A stretch of DNA of 64,000 nt, taken from Pseudoalteromonas marina (lineage in GTDB: Bacteria; Pseudomonadota; Gammaproteobacteria; Enterobacterales; Alteromonadaceae). Below the pieces are notes generated by a model. The model did no database searches and was not told the origin of the DNA. It saw nothing but the letters and a program-made list of their open reading frames with translations. The DNA lies in the NCBI RefSeq assembly GCF_000238335.3, contig NZ_AHCB03000007.1, forward strand, positions 372,001 to 436,000. The letters are read 5' to 3'. This document shows, piece by piece, positions 10,672 to 19,272 of this stretch (its first letter is position 1; the number at the start of each line of letters is the position of its first letter). A program made the position numbers and the translations under genes.

Positions 10672-10698
10672 AACAAAGCGGCTTATAGCCGCTTTGTT
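10672..10698 (-). terminator. Terminator after phoU
   Basis: A perfect 11-bp stem (AACAAAGCGGC with GCCGCTTTGTT) has a 5-base loop just past the phoU stop. On the minus strand it runs into TTTGTTTGTTT. It separates the pst-phoU transcript from DUF47-pitA. Confidence 0.75.
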
Positions 10699-10716
10699 AA
10701 AATGCGCTAATGAGCT

Positions 10717-11418
10717 TTAAAGCGATTTTTCAATATCTTCCTGTGATATATGGCGAATATCTTTACCATTTACAAAGTAGATAATGTACTCAGCAATATT
10801 CTGACAACGGTCGCCAATTCGCTCTAATGAACGCACTGACCAAACTAAATCCATGATTTTTGGAATAGAACGAGGATCTTCCATCATGTACGTCATAATT
10901 TGACGTGTTATGGCTTCATATTCACGATCAACTTTAGCATCTTCTTTGTGTACTTCAAATGCGCGTTGCACATCCATACGTGCAAACGCATCAAGTACAT
11001 CGTGTAACATTTTTAAAACCTGACGACCCATATTTTCAATATTCACTAACAAATCTTGTTGATCTTTAGTGAAAGAATCGAGAGCCACTTTTGCAATACG
11101 CTCAGCTTCATCGCCAATACGCTCTAAATCAGCAATAGTTTTTGCAATAGCAATCACCAAACGTAAATCGCTGGCAGCGGGCTGACGACGCGCAATAATA
11201 CGAGTACATTCTTCATCAATGCTCACTTCCATAGCATTAACTTTGTAGTCGTTTTTACGCACTTTTTCTGCAAGTTCTGCATCGTTTGTGCTTACCGCAT
11301 CAAGTGCACTACTTAGTTGCTGCTCAACTAACCCACCCATGCTTAGTACATGGTTACGAACATTTTCAAGCTCTTGATTAAAGCGACCAGAAATATGCTT
11401 ATTAATATTATGTTCCAT
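10717..11418 (-). CDS. phoU: Phosphate transport regulator PhoU
   Basis: PhoU is a cytoplasmic helical protein that links Pst transporter state to the PhoR kinase and so keeps the Pho regulon off when phosphate is plentiful. The 233-residue product (E. coli 241) has the two PhoU repeats, each with acidic metal-site motifs: DLERIGDEAERIAK in the first and SLERIGDRCQNIAEYI in the second. It is the last gene of the pstC-pstA-pstB-phoU operon, 46 bases after pstB, and is followed by a terminator. phoB and phoR are not in the window. Confidence 0.97.
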   Translation of the reverse strand: MEHNINKHISGRFNQELENVRNHVLSMGGLVEQQLSSALDAVSTNDAELAEKVRKNDYKVNAMEVSIDEECTRIIARRQPAASDLRLVIAIAKTIADLERIGDEAERIAKVALDSFTKDQQDLLVNIENMGRQVLKMLHDVLDAFARMDVQRAFEVHKEDAKVDREYEAITRQIMTYMMEDPRSIPKIMDLVWSVRSLERIGDRCQNIAEYIIYFVNGKDIRHISQEDIEKSL

Positions 11419-11464
11419 AATTACCTTCTCTCTAAATCTTGTACAACACGATACTGTTAATTAT

Positions 11465-12292
11465 TTAGCCGTAACGACCTGTAATATAATCTTCAGTCTT
11501 TTTCTTTGTTGGTGTTGTAAATAAGGTATTTGTATCTGAGTATTCAATCAGCTCACCCATGTACATAAAGGCTGTTTGGTCAGACACTCGCGCTGCTTGT
11601 TGCATGTTATGCGTAACAATAACAACGGTAAATTTATTCTTTAAATCGTTAATTAGTTCTTCAATAACTAATGTCGAAATTGGATCAAGTGCTGACGTTG
11701 GTTCATCTAGTAATAAAACCTCAGGCTCTATCGCAATAGAACGAGCAATAACTAAACGCTGTTGCTGACCGCCTGATAAACCAAATGCACTATCATGCAG
11801 TCTATCTTTTACTTCATCCCATAAAGCAGCGCCACGTAATGACTGCTCTACTACTTCGTCTAACTTACGCTTTTCTTTAATGCCCTGTAAGCGTAGACCA
11901 TAGACTACATTTTCATAAATCGATTTTGGAAATGGGTTAGGACGCTGAAACACCATCCCCACGTTGCGGCGAAGCGCCGCAACATCTACATTTTTATCGT
12001 AAATATTTTGTCCATGAAGGAGTATTTCACCTTCAATTCGACAAATATCAACCAAGTCATTCATTCGGTTAATACAACGTAATAGCGTTGATTTACCACA
12101 ACCAGATGGGCCGATAAACGCCGTTACTTGCCCTTTTGGAATATTCATATTCACTTTACTAAGCGCTTGTTTATCACCGTAGTAAAGATCGAGATCTTTA
12201 ATCTCTAACGCTTTTTGCTCGTCTGTTAAATTGTCTAAATCTAACTTCATGCCCAAATTGGCTTGGTTTACTTTTGGAGCGACTGTAATCAT
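11465..12292 (-). CDS. pstB: Phosphate ABC transporter ATP-binding protein
   Basis: PstB is the ATPase that powers high-affinity phosphate import through PstC and PstA. The 275-residue product shows Walker [10 protein letters not shown] (about residue 57), Q-loop in [15 protein letters not shown] signature LSGGQQQRL, Walker [14 protein letters not shown] and the switch histidine in [10 protein letters not shown]. It is longer than E. coli PstB (257) because of about 20 extra N-terminal residues. It lies 27 bases after pstA and 46 before phoU in the pst operon. Confidence 0.98.
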   Translation of the reverse strand: MITVAPKVNQANLGMKLDLDNLTDEQKALEIKDLDLYYGDKQALSKVNMNIPKGQVTAFIGPSGCGKSTLLRCINRMNDLVDICRIEGEILLHGQNIYDKNVDVAALRRNVGMVFQRPNPFPKSIYENVVYGLRLQGIKEKRKLDEVVEQSLRGAALWDEVKDRLHDSAFGLSGGQQQRLVIARSIAIEPEVLLLDEPTSALDPISTLVIEELINDLKNKFTVVIVTHNMQQAARVSDQTAFMYMGELIEYSDTNTLFTTPTKKKTEDYITGRYG

Positions 12293-12319
12293 GTTTGTTA
12301 CCTATTAAATCTTTACTAA

Positions 12320-13969
12320 TTAGTGTTCAAGCGATCTGAATTTTTCACGTAAATGGTTACGTATACCAATGGCCGTTATGTTGAGTGTGATAATAACCGA
12401 CACAAGTAAAAATGCCGTTGCATATACTAGCGGGCGTGCCGCTTCAACATTCGGGCTCTGGAAGCCAACATCGTAAATATGAAAGCCTAAGTGCATGAAC
12501 TTTCTGTCTAAGTGAAAATACGGAAAGTTGCCGTCTAATGGTAACGTCGGTGCCATTTTAACAACACCTACCAACATCAGGGGCGCAACTTCGCCTGCTG
12601 CACGTGCAACAGCCAGTATTAACCCCGTCATAATTGCAGGGCTTGCCATTGGAATTACAATACGCCATAGGGTTTCAACTTTAGTTGCACCCAATGCTAA
12701 TGAACCGTCACGTACAGTGCTTGGAATACGTGATAAACCCTCTTCCGTAGATACAATAACCACGGGTAACGTTAGTATTGCCAATGTTAGTGCAGACCAC
12801 ATTACACCTGGCGTACCAAATACTGGTGTTGGTGAAGACTCTGGGTAAAATAATTGGTCGATACTGCCACCAAGCATATATACAAAAAAGCCTAAGCCGA
12901 ATACACCATAAACAATAGAAGGTACACCCGCTAAGTTAATTACCGCGATACGAATCATTTTAGTGACCGCATTTTTAGCCGCGTATTCGTGCAAGTAAAT
13001 AGCAGCAACAACACCAAACGGCGTTACTATCACAGCCATCAACATAACCATAAATACAGTACCAAATATAGCAGGGAATACACCGCCTTCTGTATTTGCT
13101 TCGCGAGGATCGTCAGATACAAACTTGCCTAGTTGACCAAAGTAGTGGCCTAGCTTTGCAAAAAAGCCCATGTCGTTCGGAAACCACACATCAAGTACTT
13201 GATACATAGGGATCGTGACTATTTCGCCGCGCATATCTTTTACCGTAACATGGTCACGTTTTGCCTGTTTACGCAGTGCAAATAACTCTTTTTCAAGTTC
13301 GCCGTACTCTGCACGTAATTCGGCACGCGTTTTTGCAAGCTCTGCAACACGTTCATCTGTTAACTGGTTATCAAGTAAGTAGCTTTTCTCTTTTAAGCGT
13401 AAGCGCTCAAGTTCATAGTTGATATGACCTATATCGCCATTTTGTAAATCCAGTGCTTCATCATTTAAATCTACAGCACGCTCAACAAGGTCATATAAAG
13501 CCTCTACTTTATCGCCCTCTACTGGCTTGCCGTCTTTAAATACACCTTCTACATACCCGTAAAAATTACCATTTTTACTACGTTCAAATACTGCAAGCGT
13601 AGCCGGTGTAGACTTTGCTTTTATGTCGGTTTCAAGTATCCAACGAAAATCTAGAGCTACGTATTCACGGTTACCTGTTTTTATAAGTAAACGTTCAAAT
13701 TCTTCTTTATCAAATGCTGATACATCAACACCTGTCGCTGCCAAACGTTCTTTTGGTACGAGTTCACGGTCGTAAACTTCACCAATAACGGTTTGCTTGG
13801 CAATCGAGCCTTCAAGCTCAAACTGTACAACTTGAGAAGGCCAGAAAAAACTCAATCCCTTCCAGGCTATCATCGCTAATATACCTAAAACCGAAATTAA
13901 GCTGATGCTCACTGCACCGCCGGTCATCCAAATCCAAGGAGAACCAGACTTAAACCACTGCTTTACCAT
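12320..13969 (-). CDS. pstA: Phosphate ABC transporter permease PstA, long form
   Basis: PstA is one of two inner-membrane channel subunits of the PstSCAB importer. At 549 residues it is nearly twice the E. coli protein (296). The extra part is a soluble region of about 260 residues between the first membrane segment (about 14-36) and the transporter core, including a predicted coiled coil (about 165-245, rich in Leu, Glu and Arg). The C-terminal core (about 300-530) has the ABC permease coupling motif in DGSLALGATKVETLWRIVIP. The start at 13969 has GGAG upstream; the frame could begin at a GTG at 13984. It follows pstC by 15 bases. Similar long forms are, from memory, usual in marine gammaproteobacteria. 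Confidence 0.94.
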   Translation of the reverse strand: MVKQWFKSGSPWIWMTGGAVSISLISVLGILAMIAWKGLSFFWPSQVVQFELEGSIAKQTVIGEVYDRELVPKERLAATGVDVSAFDKEEFERLLIKTGNREYVALDFRWILETDIKAKSTPATLAVFERSKNGNFYGYVEGVFKDGKPVEGDKVEALYDLVERAVDLNDEALDLQNGDIGHINYELERLRLKEKSYLLDNQLTDERVAELAKTRAELRAEYGELEKELFALRKQAKRDHVTVKDMRGEIVTIPMYQVLDVWFPNDMGFFAKLGHYFGQLGKFVSDDPREANTEGGVFPAIFGTVFMVMLMAVIVTPFGVVAAIYLHEYAAKNAVTKMIRIAVINLAGVPSIVYGVFGLGFFVYMLGGSIDQLFYPESSPTPVFGTPGVMWSALTLAILTLPVVIVSTEEGLSRIPSTVRDGSLALGATKVETLWRIVIPMASPAIMTGLILAVARAAGEVAPLMLVGVVKMAPTLPLDGNFPYFHLDRKFMHLGFHIYDVGFQSPNVEAARPLVYATAFLLVSVIITLNITAIGIRNHLREKFRSLEH

Positions 13970-13984
13970 GTCGTGTCTCTCCAC

Positions 13985-16219
13985 TTACATTGAGCTGTAT
14001 TTTTCACGTAACTGCTGACGAACAAACTCAGCTAACGTGTTAAATACAAAGGTGAATATGAATAGTACAAAGGCGGCTAAAAACAATATTCTGTAATGCG
14101 AGCTACCTACTTCTGATTCAGGCATTTCTACCGCAATATTAGCTGCCAGCGTTCTCATGCCTTGGAAAATACTCCAGTCCATAATCGGTGTGTTACCTGT
14201 TGCCATGAGTACAATCATGGTTTCGCCCACGGCACGGCCTAGACCCATCATTACCGCAGAGAATATACCTGGGCTTGCAGTTAATAGCACAACACGTACG
14301 AGTGTTTGCCATTGAGTAGCCCCTAGTGCTAATGAACCATTTGATAAGTGCTTAGGTACACTAAATACGGCGTCTTCCGCAATAGAGAAAATAGTTGGAA
14401 CCACTGCAAAACCCATTGCTATACCTACTACCAATGAATTACGTTGGTCGAATGTCATGCCCAACTCGTTTGTTAGATACTGGCGTACATTACCGTCAAA
14501 CATCCACAGCTCTACTGTTTCGCTCATTGCGAACGAGAACCAACCAACAACTAATACAACAGGAATCAAAATAATTGAATGAGAACCTTCAGGTATTTTA
14601 TGGCGAATACTTGCTGGTAACTTCGTCCACGCAAGTGCTGAACCTAAAATACCAATAGGTAATAAAATGAGTAAGCCAACAATTGCAGGTAAGTGCTCTT
14701 CAATTAAAGGCGCTAACCAAAGGCCCGCTAAAAAGCCTAAAATAACCGTAGGAAGTGCTTCCATTATTTCAACGGTTGGCTTTACAACCTTACGTAATCC
14801 ACTCGACATAAAGTACGCAGTGTAAATTGCCGACGAAATCGCAATGGGTACTGCAAATAACATAGCGTAAAAAGCCGCTTTAATTGTACCGAACGAAATA
14901 GGCACTAGCGAAAATTTAGATTCAAAGTCATCACTTGCAGATGTTGACTGCCAAATGTATGCAGGCTCTGGGTAACCTTCGTACCACACTTCTTGCCATA
15001 ACGCAGACCATGTTACTTCAGGATGTTCGTTATGAACCTCTAATACCGTTAATTTGCCATCCGCTAAAATTAACGCAGCATTTGAACGTGGAGCAATTGC
15101 AAAGTGTTTAATTTCGCCTTCACTTACTTTACCCTGCCACAGCTTAGCTTCGCTTGTTGTGTAGTAAACACCAAGCTCACCATTACTGCTGGTAGTGAAA
15201 AAAGTACGACGATAAAATTCTGTAAAAATATTTAATTTGCTTTGTTTGGTTGTTTCAAACGCACGAATTTTTTGGAACTGACGACCAGCATCTGTGTTTA
15301 CTTCAAACCACTGCGACACTTCACCGTTATCGTTAGCAAGCATTAATGAGTTTGCACCCGCAAGTAACTGAGCAGACACTATATTAGCGTTTTCTTCATT
15401 AGCCGATAATAACTGGATTTGCTCTACTTCACTCGGATAGCGCGTATCATAAACGTAAATTTGATTAGCTGAACGAATAAACGTACGTGTTGTATCTGGC
15501 GAAATTAAAAGCTCATCTACACGACCTTCAACATCAAGCTCTGTTCGCTCAACAACCCACTCTACTTCACCTGTAAACATGTTTTCTTCAGCAACAAAGC
15601 TGCTAAACAAAACGCGCTTATCTGCGGTTAATGCAACAACCGCCGTTTTATCTTCATAGTGAGTAAACGCAAAACGCTTGATAGCAGCGCCTTGAGCATC
15701 AACTTCTAACGCCATTTCACCAAGCGGGTAATCAACGCGTGGCGTTAATTTGCGTTCGTTATTTGGAAAGGTAACTAAAAATTTAGGTACAACCACCATT
15801 ACAGTGCCGTTTTCTAAACCATAGGCGTATTGGCCCTGAAACGGTGCACTCGTTGCAAAGCTTGTTACTTCGCTTGGAAGAGCAACATTAAGCGTCTTGA
15901 GTTTTTTACCAAAACTTGCTTTTTCTACATTGTAAAAGTCAACTTGGCCTTGTTGGCTTAGTAAATAAGCAACTTCGGTTTGCTCTTCAACACCTAAGCC
16001 AACTATTTGATCTGCGTTACTTACTGTGAAGCTGTCACGCTTTTCAACTTTAGCCGACTCAAAAATTGGCTGTACTACATAAAGAAGGTAGAAAAATATT
16101 AACAACAGCGCTATTAATACCATTACTCCACCGGCGGTTATGCCAAATTTGGCAAACCTGTCTTTAAATAGACGGCTTCGATCCGTATTAAAAGACGGTT
16201 TATTCGGATTGGAAGTCAT
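13985..16219 (-). CDS. pstC: Phosphate ABC transporter permease PstC, long form
   Basis: PstC is the partner channel subunit of PstA. The 744-residue product is more than twice E. coli PstC (319). After an N-terminal membrane segment (about 26-48) it has a large periplasmic region (about 50-430) with repeated beta-strand-like blocks that could form a propeller-like domain. The C-terminal permease core follows (about 440-740), with FGTIKAAFYAMLFAVPIAI, EALPTVILGFLAG and the coupling motif GSLALGATQWQTLVRVVLL. The ATG at 16219 has AAGGTG upstream. It is the first gene of the operon and is preceded by a Pho-box candidate. No pstS gene is present here; the binding protein must be encoded elsewhere. 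Confidence 0.94.
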   Translation of the reverse strand: MTSNPNKPSFNTDRSRLFKDRFAKFGITAGGVMVLIALLLIFFYLLYVVQPIFESAKVEKRDSFTVSNADQIVGLGVEEQTEVAYLLSQQGQVDFYNVEKASFGKKLKTLNVALPSEVTSFATSAPFQGQYAYGLENGTVMVVVPKFLVTFPNNERKLTPRVDYPLGEMALEVDAQGAAIKRFAFTHYEDKTAVVALTADKRVLFSSFVAEENMFTGEVEWVVERTELDVEGRVDELLISPDTTRTFIRSANQIYVYDTRYPSEVEQIQLLSANEENANIVSAQLLAGANSLMLANDNGEVSQWFEVNTDAGRQFQKIRAFETTKQSKLNIFTEFYRRTFFTTSSNGELGVYYTTSEAKLWQGKVSEGEIKHFAIAPRSNAALILADGKLTVLEVHNEHPEVTWSALWQEVWYEGYPEPAYIWQSTSASDDFESKFSLVPISFGTIKAAFYAMLFAVPIAISSAIYTAYFMSSGLRKVVKPTVEIMEALPTVILGFLAGLWLAPLIEEHLPAIVGLLILLPIGILGSALAWTKLPASIRHKIPEGSHSIILIPVVLVVGWFSFAMSETVELWMFDGNVRQYLTNELGMTFDQRNSLVVGIAMGFAVVPTIFSIAEDAVFSVPKHLSNGSLALGATQWQTLVRVVLLTASPGIFSAVMMGLGRAVGETMIVLMATGNTPIMDWSIFQGMRTLAANIAVEMPESEVGSSHYRILFLAAFVLFIFTFVFNTLAEFVRQQLREKYSSM

Positions 16220-16266
16220 CAAAACACCTTTAAATCTTAACGTTCTATAAATTATATTTCATCAAG

Positions 16267-16284
16267 ATGACAGTAATGTTACAA
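16267..16284 (-). promoter_or_regulatory. Candidate PhoB box upstream of pstC
   Basis: Read on the minus strand, TTGTAACATTACTGTCAT matches the PhoB box (two CTGTCAT-type repeats with an 11-base period and an AT-rich spacer); the second repeat is exact. It lies 48 bases before the pstC start, a normal activator position. The rest of the 365-base gap between pstC and the ACT-domain gene (16220-16584) is AT-rich and I see no gene in it. Confidence 0.7.
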
Positions 16285-16584
16285 CGGTCATAATAAGCAC
16301 TCTAATTAAAGGTATATCTAAGGTGGCATAAGTTATTGTATTAATTAAGCGTTAGATTAGTCATTTAGAAGGGAACTAAATAACAAAAATAATTGGACAA
16401 AGCATTTAACGAGGTTAATACTCAAATGGTAAATTAAGGGATGCGCTTACCTTTCTTTCATTCACGTTAAATTAATTATTAACATAATAAAATCATTAAC
16501 CTATAAAAGCGCGTCAGCATCAAAACATATTTTATTTAATGCCTACGCATTTACATTCTTCGGGCTTAAAAAGAGGCACAATTT

Positions 16585-17091
16585 ATGAAACAGTTGGTAA
16601 TAACTATTTTAGGAAAGGATCGTCCAGGCTTAGTAGAAGATATTTCATCAGTAGTTTTAAAAAATCATGGCAACTGGTTATGTAGTAACCTTAGCCATTT
16701 ATTAGGTCATTTTGCAGGGATTATTCAGTTAGAAGTTGCTGAAGAGCATTTTCAGGAACTGCAAAACGCGCTTACCGCTTTACCAAAACTTGAAGTGCGT
16801 ATTGAAGCTGGCAATACTGAAATTGAACCTTCACCACGTGAACAAATCAATTTAGTGATCACAGGAAACGATCGCCCTGGTATTGTCCAAGAGCTCGCGA
16901 GCGTAATACGACACAAAGGAGCAAGTATTACTCATTTAAATTCTAGACAACAAAGCGCACCTAATTGGGGAGTCCCTATTTTTAGCGCTGTTGCAACCGT
17001 TACCTTACCTAACGGAATGGATAAAGACGAAGTAATTGATGCGCTTGAGTCAATAACCAGCGACTTAATAGTAGACACAGAAGAAGCATAA
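16585..17091 (+). CDS. Two-ACT-domain protein, GcvR-like
   Basis: A 168-residue protein made of two ACT domains (about 1-75 and 88-165), each starting with the ligand-site pattern G-x-D-R-P-G: ILGKDRPGLVEDIS and ITGNDRPGIVQELAS. This is the layout of GcvR, which in E. coli binds GcvA to repress the glycine cleavage operon. A gcvA partner is not nearby, so the regulatory role is an inference from family. It is transcribed away from pstC and lies between the pst and ppk genes, with the ppk Pho box directly after it. It might instead be a general ACT-domain metabolite sensor. Confidence 0.8.
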   Translation: MKQLVITILGKDRPGLVEDISSVVLKNHGNWLCSNLSHLLGHFAGIIQLEVAEEHFQELQNALTALPKLEVRIEAGNTEIEPSPREQINLVITGNDRPGIVQELASVIRHKGASITHLNSRQQSAPNWGVPIFSAVATVTLPNGMDKDEVIDALESITSDLIVDTEEA

Positions 17092-17099
17092 TTTTTATT

Positions 17100-17121
17100 G
17101 CGTGTCATACAAGTGACACGC
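17100..17121. repeat. Perfect inverted repeat between the ACT gene and ppk
   Basis: GCGTGTCA (17100-17107) and TGACACGC (17114-17121) form a perfect 8-bp stem around TACAAG. It begins eight bases after the ACT-gene stop and abuts the ppk Pho box. There is only a weak T run after it, so it may be a terminator or an operator containing an extra TGTCA element. Confidence 0.55.
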
Positions 17122-17139
17122 ATGTCATTTTAATGTCAT
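17122..17139 (+). promoter_or_regulatory. Candidate PhoB box upstream of ppk-ppx
   Basis: ATGTCATTTTAATGTCAT holds two exact TGTCAT repeats at an 11-base period with an AT-rich spacer, the hallmark of a PhoB box. It ends 33 bases before the annotated ppk start. This predicts that polyphosphate genes are switched on by phosphate limitation together with pst. Confidence 0.75.
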
Positions 17140-17172
17140 TAAATTGTTCTATATTTAACTCAGCGTTAGATA

Positions 17173-19272
17173 ATGGAATATAATATGAATGCCCACATAG
17201 AACATACTCAAACCGTTGAATACTTTGCTAAAGAGCTTAGTTGGCTGTCATTCAACGAGCGCGTTCTACAAGAGGCTAAAGACAAAAATAATCCAATAAT
17301 TGAACGCATGCGGTTTTTGGGGATTTTTTCTAATAACCTTGATGAATTTTTTAGGGTGCGTGTTGCCGATGTTAAACGCCGTATTTTATTAAACAAACTT
17401 CCCGATGCTAATTTTGAAGAAGACGAAGCTTTATTAAGTCAAATTCAACAAAAAGTTTTGCAGCTAGGCAAAAAATTTAACCTAATACACCAACAAATTT
17501 TAAACGATTTAACCACTCATAATATCCATGTAGATCGCCCCGAAAAATTAACAGACTTTCATCTTAATTGGCTTAAAGCGTATTTTCATGACAAGGTTTT
17601 ACAGCATATATCACCCATTTTACTTAATGAAAATAAAGATTACTCAGACTATATAAACGACACAATGACTTACTTGTTTATTGAAATGAGTGACGAAAAA
17701 AGCCACTACGCTATGCTTGAAGTCCCCACAGACCGAGTACCCCGTTTTATTATATTACCGCCTGAAAAGACACGTCGTCGTAAAACCATTGTTATGCTTG
17801 ATGACGTTATTTCTTACTTTTTAAATGATGTTTTTAGTAACTTTTTTCACTTTGATAAAATTCAAGGTCATGCAATAAAACTCACACGAGATGCAGAATA
17901 CAATTTAGACGATGAGCTAGAAGAAGGACTGCTCGATAAAATGTCTAAGGGTCTTAAACAACGTATTTATGCAGAGCCTGTGCGCCTTGTTTACGACGAG
18001 AGCATGCCAGAAAGTATGTTAAAAGTGATGAAAAAACGTTTAAACGTGAGTCATCATGATGCGCTGATACCCGCGGGTCGATACCGTAACTTTAGAGATT
18101 TTATTGCTTTTCCGAATGTCGGTCGTCAATACCTTGAAAACAAAACACTTCCAGCAATACAAAGCACAGCTTTTAACAAACACAGCAGCGTATTTGACGC
18201 AATAAGCGAGCAAGACATACTGCTCTACTACCCATATCACACATTTAATCATTTACTGGAGTATGTTCGCCAAGCCGCATTTGATCCTATGGTGACGCAG
18301 ATTAAAGTAAATATTTATCGAGTGGCGAGTAAGTCTCGGCTTATTTCTTTACTCATCAATGCCGCTAAAAATGGCAAAAGTGTCACGGTAATGGTTGAGC
18401 TTAAAGCACGCTTTGATGAGCAGAACAATATTGAATGGGCTAAAGTTCTTAGCAGTGCAGGAATAAAAGTTATTTTTGGTATTCCAGCCCTAAAAGTGCA
18501 CAGCAAACTGTGTGTTATTCACCGTAAAGAAAAAAACAAAATAGTTAAATACGCCCATATTGGTACCGGAAACTTTCACGAAAAAACAGCTAAAATCTAC
18601 ACTGACTTTAGCCTTTTCACAAAACATAACGGTATTTGTGAAGAATGCGATAGCGTATTTAAGTTTATAGAAAGCAGCTACAAGCCTTTTAATTTTGAAT
18701 ATTTAATGCTCTCCCCTATTAATGCTCGCGACACTTTATTGGATTTAATTGATAAAGAGATTCAGCATGTTGAAGATGGTTTCACAGGAAAAATTACAAT
18801 TAAAGTAAATAACTTAGTTGATAAACAACTTGTAGATAAACTTTATTATGCCGGTCGTCGTGGAGTAAAAATCCGAATTATTGTACGTGGTATGTGCTCA
18901 TTAATACCGGGGGTGGCTCACTTTAGCGAAAACATAAAAGTGATCAGTATTGTTGATCGCTTTTTAGAGCATCCTCGCGTAATGGTATTTGGCAATAATG
19001 GCAATGAAAAGGTGTATATTTCTTCCGCTGATTGGATGACTCGCAATCTTGATCAACGCGTTGAAGTGGGAGTGCCCATTTTAAATAATAAATTAAAACA
19101 GCTCATTCTGGACATTTTAGAGCTACAATTTAAAGACCGCACAAAAGCTCGGCTAATCGATAGCGAGCAAAAAAATACCTATGTTAGGCGCGGTAACAGA
19201 AAAAAAATTCGCTCACAAATAGCAATATACGATCACTTAAAAAAATGGGAGAGTAATTATAATAATGAATGA
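17173..19272 (+). CDS. ppk: Polyphosphate kinase 1
   Basis: PPK1 reversibly polymerises the gamma phosphate of ATP into long-chain polyphosphate. The 699-residue product aligns end to end with E. coli PPK (688): N-terminal KELSWLSFNERVLQEA, EPVRLVYDESMP, then the phospholipase-D-like catalytic domains with the autophosphorylated histidine in LKVHSKL (near residue 445), YAHIGTGNFHEKTA, RGMCSLIPG and SSADWMTRNLDQRVEV. An internal ATG at 17185 preceded by GGA is an alternative start and would remove four residues. It overlaps ppx by eight bases, so the two are translationally coupled. A Pho box lies just upstream. Confidence 0.97.
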   Translation: MEYNMNAHIEHTQTVEYFAKELSWLSFNERVLQEAKDKNNPIIERMRFLGIFSNNLDEFFRVRVADVKRRILLNKLPDANFEEDEALLSQIQQKVLQLGKKFNLIHQQILNDLTTHNIHVDRPEKLTDFHLNWLKAYFHDKVLQHISPILLNENKDYSDYINDTMTYLFIEMSDEKSHYAMLEVPTDRVPRFIILPPEKTRRRKTIVMLDDVISYFLNDVFSNFFHFDKIQGHAIKLTRDAEYNLDDELEEGLLDKMSKGLKQRIYAEPVRLVYDESMPESMLKVMKKRLNVSHHDALIPAGRYRNFRDFIAFPNVGRQYLENKTLPAIQSTAFNKHSSVFDAISEQDILLYYPYHTFNHLLEYVRQAAFDPMVTQIKVNIYRVASKSRLISLLINAAKNGKSVTVMVELKARFDEQNNIEWAKVLSSAGIKVIFGIPALKVHSKLCVIHRKEKNKIVKYAHIGTGNFHEKTAKIYTDFSLFTKHNGICEECDSVFKFIESSYKPFNFEYLMLSPINARDTLLDLIDKEIQHVEDGFTGKITIKVNNLVDKQLVDKLYYAGRRGVKIRIIVRGMCSLIPGVAHFSENIKVISIVDRFLEHPRVMVFGNNGNEKVYISSADWMTRNLDQRVEVGVPILNNKLKQLILDILELQFKDRTKARLIDSEQKNTYVRRGNRKKIRSQIAIYDHLKKWESNYNNE

